64,000 bases of DNA from Pseudomonas sp. H1h (GTDB taxonomy: Bacteria; Pseudomonadota; Gammaproteobacteria; Pseudomonadales; Pseudomonadaceae). Positions 26,192 to 34,800 of this stretch are shown here, in pieces. Every line of letters begins with the position of its first letter. The first letter of the stretch is position 1. The notes under the pieces were generated by a model. That model searched no databases, was not told where the DNA came from, and saw only the letters and a program-made list of their open reading frames with translations. The translations under genes and the position numbers were made by a program. The DNA lies in assembly GCF_000633255.1 (NCBI RefSeq), contig NZ_AYMJ01000031.1:186001-250000 (forward strand), given 5' to 3'.

Positions 26192-26207
26192 TGTCGCATT
26201 GAAGAAA
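26192..26207 (+). promoter_or_regulatory. Candidate ArgR half-site upstream of aotJ
   Basis: TGTCGC-N8-AA fits the half-site recalled for P. aeruginosa ArgR exactly. Weaker relatives lie at 26174 (TGTGCA) and 26223 (TGTCGT). It is about 180 bp upstream of the aotJ start. Confidence 0.55.
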
Positions 26208-26389
26208 TATCGGCTTCGGGCCTGTCGTTAGAATGCCGATCACTCGCTCATCGTGGCTGACGTTGAAACCCCTGGTGGTTTCAATGGGAAATTTCCCACC
26301 GATGCTGCGCCGCTTTCCCGATTCACCCATTCGCATATTGGGCTGTCGCTCACTCTGCCGTTTTTGCCCTTTACCGATGGAGTCCCAAG

Positions 26390-27163
26390 ATGAAGAAACT
26401 TGTGCTGCTTGGCGCCCTGGCACTGTCCGTGCTGTCGCTGAATTCCTTCGCTGATGAAAAACCTCTGAAGATCGGTATCGAAGCGGCTTACCCTCCGTTC
26501 GCTTCCAAAGCGCCGGATGGCAGCATCGTCGGTTTCGACTACGACATCGGCAACGCCCTGTGCGAGCAGATGCAGGTCAAGTGCGTGTGGGTCGAGCAAG
26601 AGTTCGATGGTCTGATCCCGGCACTCAAAGTGCGCAAGATCGACGCGATCCTGTCGTCCATGTCGATCACTGAAGACCGCAAGAAGTCCGTGGACTTCAC
26701 CAACAAGTACTACAACACCCCGGCCCGTCTGGTCATGAAGCAAGGCACTGTTGTCAGCGACAACCTGTCTGAGCTCAAGGGCAAGAACATCGGCGTGCAA
26801 CGTGGTTCGATCCACGAGCGCTTCGCCCGCGAAGTCCTGGCCCCGCTGGGTGCCGAGATCAAGCCGTACGGCTCGCAGAACGAAATCTACCTCGACGTGG
26901 CCGCCGGTCGCCTCGACGGTACCGTGGCTGACGCCACCCTGCTGCAGGACGGCTTCCTGAACACTGATTCCGGCAAAGGCTTCGCCTTCGTGGGTCCGCA
27001 GTTCACCGACGTCAAATACTTCGGCGACGGCGTAGGCATCGCTGTGCGCAAAGGCGACGCGCTGAAAGACAAGATCAACTCCGCCATCGCGGCCATCCGC
27101 GAAAACGGCAAATACAAAGCTATCCAGGACAAATACTTCGCCTTCGATATCTACGGCAAGTAA
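26390..27163 (+). CDS. aotJ: Arginine/ornithine ABC transporter substrate-binding protein
   Basis: 257 residues. A signal peptide (MKKLVLLGALALSVLSLNSFA) is followed by a family 3 solute-binding domain: LKIGIEAAYPPFASKAPDGSIVGFDYDIGNALCEQM, then LKGKNIGVQRGSIHERF. This is the lysine/arginine/ornithine-type periplasmic binding protein. It captures arginine and ornithine for the AotQMP transporter encoded next. The order matches the known aotJQMOP-argR operon. GGAG precedes the start. A stem-loop after it probably lowers expression of the downstream genes relative to this one. Confidence 0.94.
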   Translation: MKKLVLLGALALSVLSLNSFADEKPLKIGIEAAYPPFASKAPDGSIVGFDYDIGNALCEQMQVKCVWVEQEFDGLIPALKVRKIDAILSSMSITEDRKKSVDFTNKYYNTPARLVMKQGTVVSDNLSELKGKNIGVQRGSIHERFAREVLAPLGAEIKPYGSQNEIYLDVAAGRLDGTVADATLLQDGFLNTDSGKGFAFVGPQFTDVKYFGDGVGIAVRKGDALKDKINSAIAAIRENGKYKAIQDKYFAFDIYGK

Positions 27164-27185
27164 CACGTCTCTGCGACAAGTCAGA

Positions 27186-27228
27186 AATGGCGCAAGCAAC
27201 AGGATCTCTGCGGTTTGCGCCATTTTTT
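27186..27228. terminator. Intra-operon attenuating hairpin between aotJ and aotQ
   Basis: AATGGCGCAA / TTGCGCCATT form a perfect 10-bp stem (27186-27195 and 27215-27224) with a 19-base loop and a following T-run. It is terminator-like inside the operon; it would give more binding protein than permease. Confidence 0.75.
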
Positions 27229-27254
27229 CATCCCAACTTTCGAGGACCTGAATC

Positions 27255-27944
27255 ATGTTGAAAGGCTACGGGGCTGTCATCCTCGATGGCGCATGGCTGA
27301 CGCTTCAGCTCGCCTTGTCGTCCATGGCCCTGGCCATCGTTCTCGGGCTGATCGGGGTCGCGTTGCGCCTGTCGCCGATTCGTTGGCTGGCGTGGCTGGG
27401 CGATCTGTACTCCACGGTGATCCGCGGGATTCCCGACCTGGTGTTGATCCTGCTGATCTTCTACGGCGGTCAGGACTTGCTCAACCGTGTTGCCCCGATG
27501 CTCGGCTATGACGACTACATCGACCTGAACCCGCTGGCCGCCGGTATCGGCACCCTCGGTTTCATCTTCGGTGCGTACCTGTCGGAAACCTTCCGTGGCG
27601 CCTTCATGGCGATTCCTAAAGGTCAGGCCGAAGCCGGCATGGCGTACGGCATGAGCAGTTTTCAGGTGTTCTTCCGGGTGATGGTGCCGCAGATGATTCG
27701 CCTGGCGATTCCCGGCTTCACCAACAACTGGCTGGTGCTGACCAAGGCCACCGCGTTGATTTCGGTGGTCGGTCTGCAAGACATGATGTTCAAGGCCAAG
27801 CAGGCGGCGGATGCCACTCGCGAGCCTTTCACCTTCTTCCTCGCAGTGGCGGCGATGTACCTGGTGATCACCAGCGTCTCGTTGCTGGCGCTGCGTCACC
27901 TTGAGAAGCGCTACTCGGTAGGCGTAAGGGCGGCTGATCTATGA
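27255..27944 (+). CDS. aotQ: Arginine/ornithine ABC transporter permease AotQ
   Basis: 229 residues, a HisQ-like inner-membrane permease with about five membrane segments. The amino-acid permease signature is visible as TVIRGIPDLVLILLIFYGG and, later, the ABC-contact loop ETFRGAFMAIPKGQAEAGMAYGMS. It pairs with AotM to form the channel. GAGGA precedes the ATG. The stop overlaps the aotM start (ATGA). Confidence 0.94.
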   Translation: MLKGYGAVILDGAWLTLQLALSSMALAIVLGLIGVALRLSPIRWLAWLGDLYSTVIRGIPDLVLILLIFYGGQDLLNRVAPMLGYDDYIDLNPLAAGIGTLGFIFGAYLSETFRGAFMAIPKGQAEAGMAYGMSSFQVFFRVMVPQMIRLAIPGFTNNWLVLTKATALISVVGLQDMMFKAKQAADATREPFTFFLAVAAMYLVITSVSLLALRHLEKRYSVGVRAADL

Positions 27945-28639
27945 TCTTCGACTACAACGTCATTTGGGAGGCCATGCCGCTGTACCTCGGCGGGCTGCTG
28001 ACCACCCTCAAACTGCTCGCGCTGTCGCTGTTGTTCGGTCTGCTGGCGGCACTGCCGCTGGGCCTGATGCGCGTCTCCAAGAACCCGATCGTCAACGGCG
28101 CCGCCTGGCTCTACACCTACGTGATCCGCGGCACGCCAATGCTGGTGCAGCTGTTTTTGATCTACTACGGTCTGGCCCAGTTCGAAGCGGTACGTGAAAG
28201 CTTCTTGTGGCCGTGGCTGTCCAGCGCAACGTTCTGTGCGTGCCTGGCATTCGCGATCAACACCAGCGCCTACACCGCCGAAATCATCGCCGGTAGCCTC
28301 AAGGCCACGCCAAACGGCGAGATCGAAGCGGCCAAGGCCATGGGCATGTCGCGCTTCAAACTGTACAAGCGCATCCTGCTGCCATCGGCCCTGCGCCGTG
28401 CACTGCCGCAGTACAGCAACGAAGTGATCATGATGCTGCAGACCACCAGTCTGGCGTCCATCGTGACCCTGATCGACATTACCGGCGCGGCCCGCACCGT
28501 CAACGCGCAGTATTACCTGCCGTTCGAGGCGTACATCACCGCCGGCGTGTTCTACCTGTGCCTGACCTTCATTCTGGTGAAGCTGTTCAAGCTGGCCGAG
28601 CGTCGCTGGCTGAGCTACCTGGCCCCGCGGAAGCACTGA
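27941..28639 (+). CDS. aotM: Arginine/ornithine ABC transporter permease AotM
   Basis: 232 residues, a HisM-like permease. It has TYVIRGTPMLVQLFLIYYGLAQF and the ABC-contact loop AEIIAGSLKATPNGEIEAAKAMGMSRFKLY. It is translationally coupled to aotQ by a four-base overlap and is followed one base later by the aotO start codon. Confidence 0.94.
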   Translation: MIFDYNVIWEAMPLYLGGLLTTLKLLALSLLFGLLAALPLGLMRVSKNPIVNGAAWLYTYVIRGTPMLVQLFLIYYGLAQFEAVRESFLWPWLSSATFCACLAFAINTSAYTAEIIAGSLKATPNGEIEAAKAMGMSRFKLYKRILLPSALRRALPQYSNEVIMMLQTTSLASIVTLIDITGAARTVNAQYYLPFEAYITAGVFYLCLTFILVKLFKLAERRWLSYLAPRKH

Positions 28640-28640
28640 T

Positions 28641-29753
28641 ATGGAACGCATCGACCACGTATTGCCGTGGAGCCACTTGGGCAGCGAGCGCAAGATCTCG
28701 GTGTTTCGGTTCGGTAGCGGCGAGCGCAAGGCTTACATTCAAGCCAGCCTGCACGCTGACGAATTGCCCGGCATGCGCACCGCCTGGGAGCTGAAGAAGC
28801 GTCTTGGCGAACTCGAAGCCCAAGGCCTGCTCAACGGGGTGATCGAGCTGGTGCCGGTTGCCAACCCGCTGGGCCTCGGCCAATTGCTGCAAGGCAATCA
28901 TCAGGGGCGTTTCGAGGCGGGCAGCGGCAAGAATTTCAACCGCGATTTCGTCGAGCTGAGCGCGCCGGTTGCGGCGGCATTGGCCGACAGCCTCGGTGAC
29001 GATCCGCACGCCAATATTCGCCTGATCCGTCAGGCGATGGCTGATCACCTGACGGCATTGCCCGAGGCGAGCAGCCAGTTGCAAGGCATGCAGCGCGTGC
29101 TGCTGAGTCACGCCTGCACCGCTGACGTGGTGCTCGATCTGCATTGCGACGCCGAGGCTGCGCTGCACATGTACGCGCTGCCGCAGCACTGGCCGCAGTG
29201 GCGTTCGCTGGCCGCGCACCTGAACGTGAAGGTCGGTTTGCTGGCGGAAGATTCCGGTGGCAGCTCCTTCGATGAAGCGTGCTCGTTGCCGTGGCTGCGC
29301 CTGTCGCGGCAGTTCCCGGACGCGCAGATTCCGCTGGCGTGCCTGGCGACCACCATCGAGCTGGGCGGTCAGGCCAATACCGACCGCGCGGACGCGGTGG
29401 CGTGGGCCGAAGGCATTCTGGCGTTCCTTGCCGAGCAGGGCCTGATCACTGGCGAGTGGCCGAAACCGGCACATGAAGCCTGTGAAGGCATGCCGTTCGA
29501 GGGCACTCAATTGCTGTTGGCTCCGCACCCCGGTGTGGTGAGCTTTTTGCGTAAACCCGGCGAGTGGGTCGAAGCCGGTGATGAGATTTTCGAAGTGATC
29601 GATCCTGTGTCCGATCGGGTCAGCACGGTGTGTGCTGGTACCTCCGGGGTGCTGTTTGCCATTGAACGGCTGCGCTATGCCCAACCCGGTTTCTGGCTGG
29701 CCAAGGTGGCGGGGCGCGAAGCGCTGCGTCACGGGCGCTTGCTCAACGACTGA
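28641..29753 (+). CDS. aotO: AotO, succinylglutamate desuccinylase/aspartoacylase family protein
   Basis: 370 residues, a zinc-carboxypeptidase-like fold of the AstE/aspartoacylase family. It has QASLHADELPGMRTAWELKKRL (HxxE zinc motif) and later VLDLHCDAEAALHMYAL (third zinc ligand). The C-terminal part resembles a small biotinyl-like barrel (PHPGVVSFLRKPGEWVEAGDEIFEVIDPVSD). AotO is co-transcribed with the arginine transporter in P. aeruginosa but is reported as not needed for uptake. Its substrate is unknown. Confidence 0.9.
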   Translation: MERIDHVLPWSHLGSERKISVFRFGSGERKAYIQASLHADELPGMRTAWELKKRLGELEAQGLLNGVIELVPVANPLGLGQLLQGNHQGRFEAGSGKNFNRDFVELSAPVAAALADSLGDDPHANIRLIRQAMADHLTALPEASSQLQGMQRVLLSHACTADVVLDLHCDAEAALHMYALPQHWPQWRSLAAHLNVKVGLLAEDSGGSSFDEACSLPWLRLSRQFPDAQIPLACLATTIELGGQANTDRADAVAWAEGILAFLAEQGLITGEWPKPAHEACEGMPFEGTQLLLAPHPGVVSFLRKPGEWVEAGDEIFEVIDPVSDRVSTVCAGTSGVLFAIERLRYAQPGFWLAKVAGREALRHGRLLND

Positions 29754-29784
29754 CTGACTGACTGTTTTTGTGAGAACCGACCGC

Positions 29785-30549
29785 ATGTACAAACTTGAAG
29801 TCCAAGACCTGCATAAACGCTATGGCAGTCACGAAGTGCTCAAGGGCGTGTCCCTGAAAGCGGCAGCCGGCGATGTGATCAGCATCATCGGCTCCAGTGG
29901 CTCCGGCAAAAGTACTTTCCTGCGCTGCATCAACCTGCTCGAGCAGCCGCACGCGGGCAAGATCCTGCTCAACAACGAAGAGCTGAAACTGGTGGCGAAC
30001 AAGGACGGCGCGCTGAAAGCTGCTGATCCGAAGCAGCTGCAACGCATGCGTTCGCGCCTGTCGATGGTGTTCCAGCACTTCAACCTGTGGTCGCACATGA
30101 CTGCGCTGGAAAACATCATGGAAGCGCCGGTCCACGTACTCGGCGTGTCCAAGGCCGAAGCGCGCGAGAAGGCCGAGCACTACCTGAACAAGGTCGGCGT
30201 GGCGCATCGCAAAGACGCGTTCCCGGGGCACATGTCCGGTGGCGAGCAGCAGCGTGTGGCGATTGCCCGTGCGCTGGCGATGGAGCCGGAAGTGATGCTG
30301 TTCGACGAACCGACTTCGGCCCTCGATCCGGAACTGGTCGGCGACGTGCTTAAAGTGATGCAAGCGCTGGCTCAGGAAGGTCGCACCATGGTGGTGGTGA
30401 CGCACGAAATGGGCTTCGCCCGTGAAGTGTCGAACCAGTTGGTGTTCCTGCACAAAGGTGTCGTGGAAGAAAGCGGCAACCCGCGCGAAGTGCTGGTCAA
30501 TCCGCAATCGGAGCGTTTGCAGCAGTTCCTGTCGGGCAGCCTTAAGTAA
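29785..30549 (+). CDS. aotP: Arginine/ornithine ABC transporter ATPase AotP
   Basis: 254 residues. Walker A SSGSGKST, Q-loop VFQHFNLWSHMTALEN, signature MSGGEQQRVAIARAL, Walker B VMLFDEPTSALDPE and the H-switch VVVTHEM are all intact. It powers the AotQM permease. ATG 29785 (GAGAA eight bases before) is preferred over the in-frame GTG at 29770. A REPIN separates it from argR. Confidence 0.94.
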   Translation: MYKLEVQDLHKRYGSHEVLKGVSLKAAAGDVISIIGSSGSGKSTFLRCINLLEQPHAGKILLNNEELKLVANKDGALKAADPKQLQRMRSRLSMVFQHFNLWSHMTALENIMEAPVHVLGVSKAEAREKAEHYLNKVGVAHRKDAFPGHMSGGEQQRVAIARALAMEPEVMLFDEPTSALDPELVGDVLKVMQALAQEGRTMVVVTHEMGFAREVSNQLVFLHKGVVEESGNPREVLVNPQSERLQQFLSGSLK

Positions 30550-30610
30550 ATACTGCCGTTGTGCACCAAATTAGGTCATGCTTCGCGACCTGGAAACTGG
30601 CTGATATCCC

Positions 30611-30701
30611 CTGTGGGAGCGAGCCTGCTCGCGAAAGCGGTGGTTCAGATAGCAGTAATGTTGACTGACACACAGCCTTCGCGAGCAGGCTCGCTCCCAC
30701 A
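30611..30701. repeat. REPIN between aotP and argR
   Basis: Two REP cores, GTGGGAGCGAGCCTGCTCGC and its inverse, flank a 40-45 base spacer that resembles those of the REPINs at 38435, 45039 and 46015. Confidence 0.9.
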
Positions 30702-30806
30702 TTTAGATCTCTGCTGGATCTAGGTTGGTTTCAAGATTTGTGTCCATTTCCGGGCTAGCATTGGCCCATGCCTTCATCACCGTTCTTCGTTTCGGATTGC
30801 CCGCCC

Positions 30807-31799
30807 ATGACTGCCCATCGAATTGGTTTCCTGATTTGGCCCAGCACTAAAGCTCTGACGCTGGCGCTGGCGGAGGAGGCCTTGCGCGTTGCTCAGCGGG
30901 TACACCCGGAGGTGGTTTACGAACTGTCGTTTCTGCAGGCCGAAGCCGTGACAGAAACGGCGGCCGCAGGTGCCTGGCAACTGCCCGGCGAGGCCTGGGC
31001 CGGCAAGCTGGAAAACTTCCAGAAACTGTTCCTGCTCGCTGACGAGCCGCCGACCACCCTGGCCCCGGCGCTCAGCAGCGCGCTCAAGCAACTGGTGCGT
31101 GCCGGTTGCGTGATCGGTGGTTTGTCGGCCGGTGTCTATCCGCTGGCGCAACTCGGTTTGCTCGATGGCTATCGCGCTGCCGTGCACTGGCGCTGGCAGG
31201 ACGATTTCGCCGAACGTTTCCCGAAAGTCATTGCCACCAGCCATCTGTTCGACTGGGATCGCGATCGCCTGACCGCGTGTGGCGGCATGTCGGTCCTCGA
31301 CCTGCTGCTGGCGGTGCTGGCCCGTGATCACGGCGCGGAACTGGCCGGTGCAGTCTCCGAAGAACTGGTGGTCGAGCGCATTCGCGAGGGGGGCGAGCGT
31401 CAGCGCATTCCGCTGCAGAACCGCCTCGGCTCCAGCCATCCGAAGCTCACCCAGGCGGTGTTGCTGATGGAAGCCAACATCGAAGAGCCGCTGACCACCG
31501 ACGAAATCGCCCAGCACGTGTGCGTGTCCCGTCGCCAGCTGGAGCGGATCTTCAAGCAATACCTCAACCGTGTGCCGAGCCAGTACTACCTGGAACTGCG
31601 CCTGAACAAGGCCCGGCAGATGTTGATGCAAACCAGCAAGTCGATCATCCAGATCGGCCTGTCCTGCGGTTTCTCTTCGGGGCCGCATTTCTCCAGCGCC
31701 TACCGCAACTTCTTCGGCGCCACGCCGCGCGAAGATCGCAATCAGCGGCGCAGCAGCAGCCCGTTCGAGTTGTCCTCTGTCCCTCCCGAGCGCGGCTGA
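30807..31799 (+). CDS. argR: Arginine-responsive AraC-family regulator ArgR
   Basis: 330 residues. The N-terminal domain has a class I amidotransferase-like (DJ-1/PfpI) fold: ALTLALAEEALRVAQRVHPEVVYELSFLQAE and the nucleophile-elbow-like GCVIGGLSAGVYPLAQLG, which has no Cys there. The C-terminal AraC domain is TTDEIAQHVCVSRRQLERIFKQYLNRVPSQYY plus IIQIGLSCGFSSGPHFSSAYRNFFGATP. In P. aeruginosa ArgR activates aot and aru in response to arginine. ATG 30807 gives the length expected for ArgR; an ATG at 30768 is also in frame. The neighbour downstream is convergent. Confidence 0.94.
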   Translation: MTAHRIGFLIWPSTKALTLALAEEALRVAQRVHPEVVYELSFLQAEAVTETAAAGAWQLPGEAWAGKLENFQKLFLLADEPPTTLAPALSSALKQLVRAGCVIGGLSAGVYPLAQLGLLDGYRAAVHWRWQDDFAERFPKVIATSHLFDWDRDRLTACGGMSVLDLLLAVLARDHGAELAGAVSEELVVERIREGGERQRIPLQNRLGSSHPKLTQAVLLMEANIEEPLTTDEIAQHVCVSRRQLERIFKQYLNRVPSQYYLELRLNKARQMLMQTSKSIIQIGLSCGFSSGPHFSSAYRNFFGATPREDRNQRRSSSPFELSSVPPERG

Positions 31800-31811
31800 G
31801 CCTGACGCGAA

Positions 31812-34800
31812 TCACTCGTCGACTTCAGAGTCCTCGGAAGTCGACACCTCCATTTCTGCACTATCGATCACCGCAATCACACCAAAGTCGATATTGGTCC
31901 GCCGGAAGTAGGCGATCAGCCGCTGCACGCTTTCCTCGTCAAGCGGATTGTCCCGCAGATTGATTTTTCCGGCGAACTCTAGAGGCAATTCCAGAATGTC
32001 GCTGGGGATATGGGCAATGGCATTGTCGTTCAGGTTAGCGACTCTCAGATTTTTGAGCTGTAGCAGGCCGTGGGGCAGTTCACTGATGTCGGTGCTGTCC
32101 AGCAGCAGCACGGTGAGATCGGTCATTTGGCTGACGTCCGGCGTTCGCCCCAGCGGGTTGTCGCTCAAATCCAGCAGGTCGAGGCGCTCCATTTGCGCGA
32201 GTTCGAGGGCGGTTTGCTCGGTCAGGGTGATGTGGCAGTCTGAAAGTGCCAGGTGTGTCAGGTCAGCCATTCGGAAAATCGCTTCGGGTATGTCGTCGAG
32301 CCGGTATTCGTAAATCGTCAGGTGCCTGAGGTTGGGGAAGCGCTCCAGAAATCTCGTGGCTCCCGTGGTCCGGCCTCGTCGGCTCCTCATGTACAGATGC
32401 GTGACATGAGCAAAGTCGGCAGGCAATTCGGGCAACTCGCCTGTAATGCCTGCCGACAGATTCAACTCGTAGATGGGCGGCTGCGGCGGATCGATATCTT
32501 CGGGATCGCTTTCCCGGCGCCAGCACTGTTCCAGACGGTTTCTAAATTCATCCCGGATCAAATGTTCGTTCGACAGTTGGTGCGGGGTAAAGGGCTGGCC
32601 GCTAATCGGATGTATGGCGGGAACATCCGCGGTCCAGGCTGCAAGGCTGTCTCTGAGGGCGCTGTATTCGTTTTCCAGGCGGGTGATTTCAACCTTGCCG
32701 TCGGCCAATGTCCCGGGTAACAGATAAACGAACTCACTGGCCTGCTCTCGATCCATTTGTGTGTAGAGCGTTTGCACGCGAAGGAGGTCATCCTGGTCGG
32801 CCAGAACTCCAAAATCATGACGAGTCCGGGCGAAATGGCTTTTGATCCGTTCGTGGTCTGATGCGGTAATCGGATTGCCCCCCAGATCAATGCCCTCGGT
32901 GATGCTGCCGGGAAGTTCGAACAGTGTGGGGGGGAGTACCTCGAAGCGGTTGTCATTGAGCAGCGCCGTTCGAATGCGAGGGTGATTCAGCAAGCCGCTC
33001 GGGAATTCGGAAATCCCCGTTGCCGAGACGTCGACGTAATCGAGCCGCGGCATGCGTTCGAGTCGCGGCATCAAACCGAGCGGATTCTTGTACAGGTCCA
33101 GCGTCGTCAGTTGATCTAGTGCAGACAGTTTCATCAGGCTTTCGGCGGTGAGGGTGATTGCGCAGTCGCTCAGAATCAGTTCGCTGAGTCGTGGTGACTG
33201 GTCGATGGCTTCGGGCAAGAAACCCAGGTTGAAGGTACGCAAATCGAGGTGGCGCAGACCAGAAAAGTGCTTCAAGAACTCATGCACGCCTCGCGTTTCG
33301 CTATGGCCACCCATCATCAGGGAGTCCACCCGGGTGAAGTTGATGCTCAGTCGGGGTAATTCGCCGAGTATCGGTCGCCAGAACCTGAACTCGATCGTGT
33401 TTTCAGGGTTGTCCGGATAGGTTGCTTGCTGCCTCCAGCAATCGTATATCTCCCGGCGCAGATACCGACGATTTTGTCTCTGGATCGCGAACTGTTCGGT
33501 GGTAAGTCTGATAAGGGTATTGGGGTCGATCTCTGGAATATCGTCAGTCCAGGGATTCAAAATGCTGCCGAGCTGGTCGTGCTCGGCAAACAGTCGGCTC
33601 AGTTCTGCCCGTGGTCCGTCCGGATGGCGTTGCAGTTTTTCGACAAAGGCGAGCAGTTCTTCAGCGGACAGCTGGGGGAACAGCCGTTGCGCATGAAACT
33701 GCAATTGAGGCGTGTTCACGGGGATATGGCGATAGCCATCGGTGCCGCCCAGCAAGCGCATGAAGGTGGGGTCGTAAGCAGGTTTGAGGTTTGGATGTTG
33801 CGCCAGCAACGAACGCAGGTCGTCGCGGTTCAAGGCGTGGTCGCGAATCCGCTGCTTGAGTGTCTGTTCTTCGCCTATGCGCATGTTCAAGGCCTGCCGC
33901 TCGGCGTCCGGCAGTGCCCGTAGAAGGCTGGGGTAAAGCCCGCCCGCACTGCTGAGCTCCTGCCCTGCATGGTCGAACGCCTGATATTCACCCAGCTCGG
34001 TCAGGACCAATACCTTGCAGGTCGGGGCATTTTTCGGGCCGATGCTGTCGAGTAGTGGTCCTTCATGGGCGTAATGCCGGATCTCCAGTCGCAGATGTTC
34101 CGGCCAGCCGGGCAATCGTGGTAGTGAGTGCAGAGCCAGCCGTTCCGTGTCGCGGTTGCCGGCGCTCGACTGCAGCTCCAGTCCTTCATAGGCGCGGGCC
34201 ATGCGCACTTGCATTCTGGCTTCCTGGATCATTTCGGCCAGGCGTCTGGACGGCTTGGAGCGTTGCAGTTGTTGCCGCTCCTGAGCGCTGGTCGAGTCGA
34301 GGATCGCTTCGGCGACGCTGATCGGAAGGCTGCGATCGCCGCCCATGATTTCTCGTACCAGCGAGTCGGCGCCACGTTCGAATTTGCGATAGCGCTCATC
34401 GAATAATGACGCTCTCTTGCGCTCGGCAAGCTCTGCCAGTGTGCGACGCAGGGTGCGGGTTCGGGTTTCAAGCGCGAGAGAGGGATGGCCGAACGCTTCG
34501 CCGGACATCGCTCTGATTTCAGGGTCCGAGAGTGCCAGAAGAAAGGTTTTGAGCAGGTCGCCCTGGTGCAGTTGAGTGGTGTCGAGCCGTATGCCCGGTG
34601 CGTCGCGTAGATGACTTTGCCAAAGGATGTGCGCCTTGCCGTCGGTCAACTGCAGGTTTTTGTTTTCCGGCCAATAGCCGTTTTCCTTGAGTATCTGGAG
34701 TTGCAGGACCGGGTCGGCTTTCAGGTAGTCATCCGTCATTTCGCTGCCGATCTGCTCAATGAAGGTCTGAATGTCGCGGTCGATCTTGAAGCGCTTGAGT

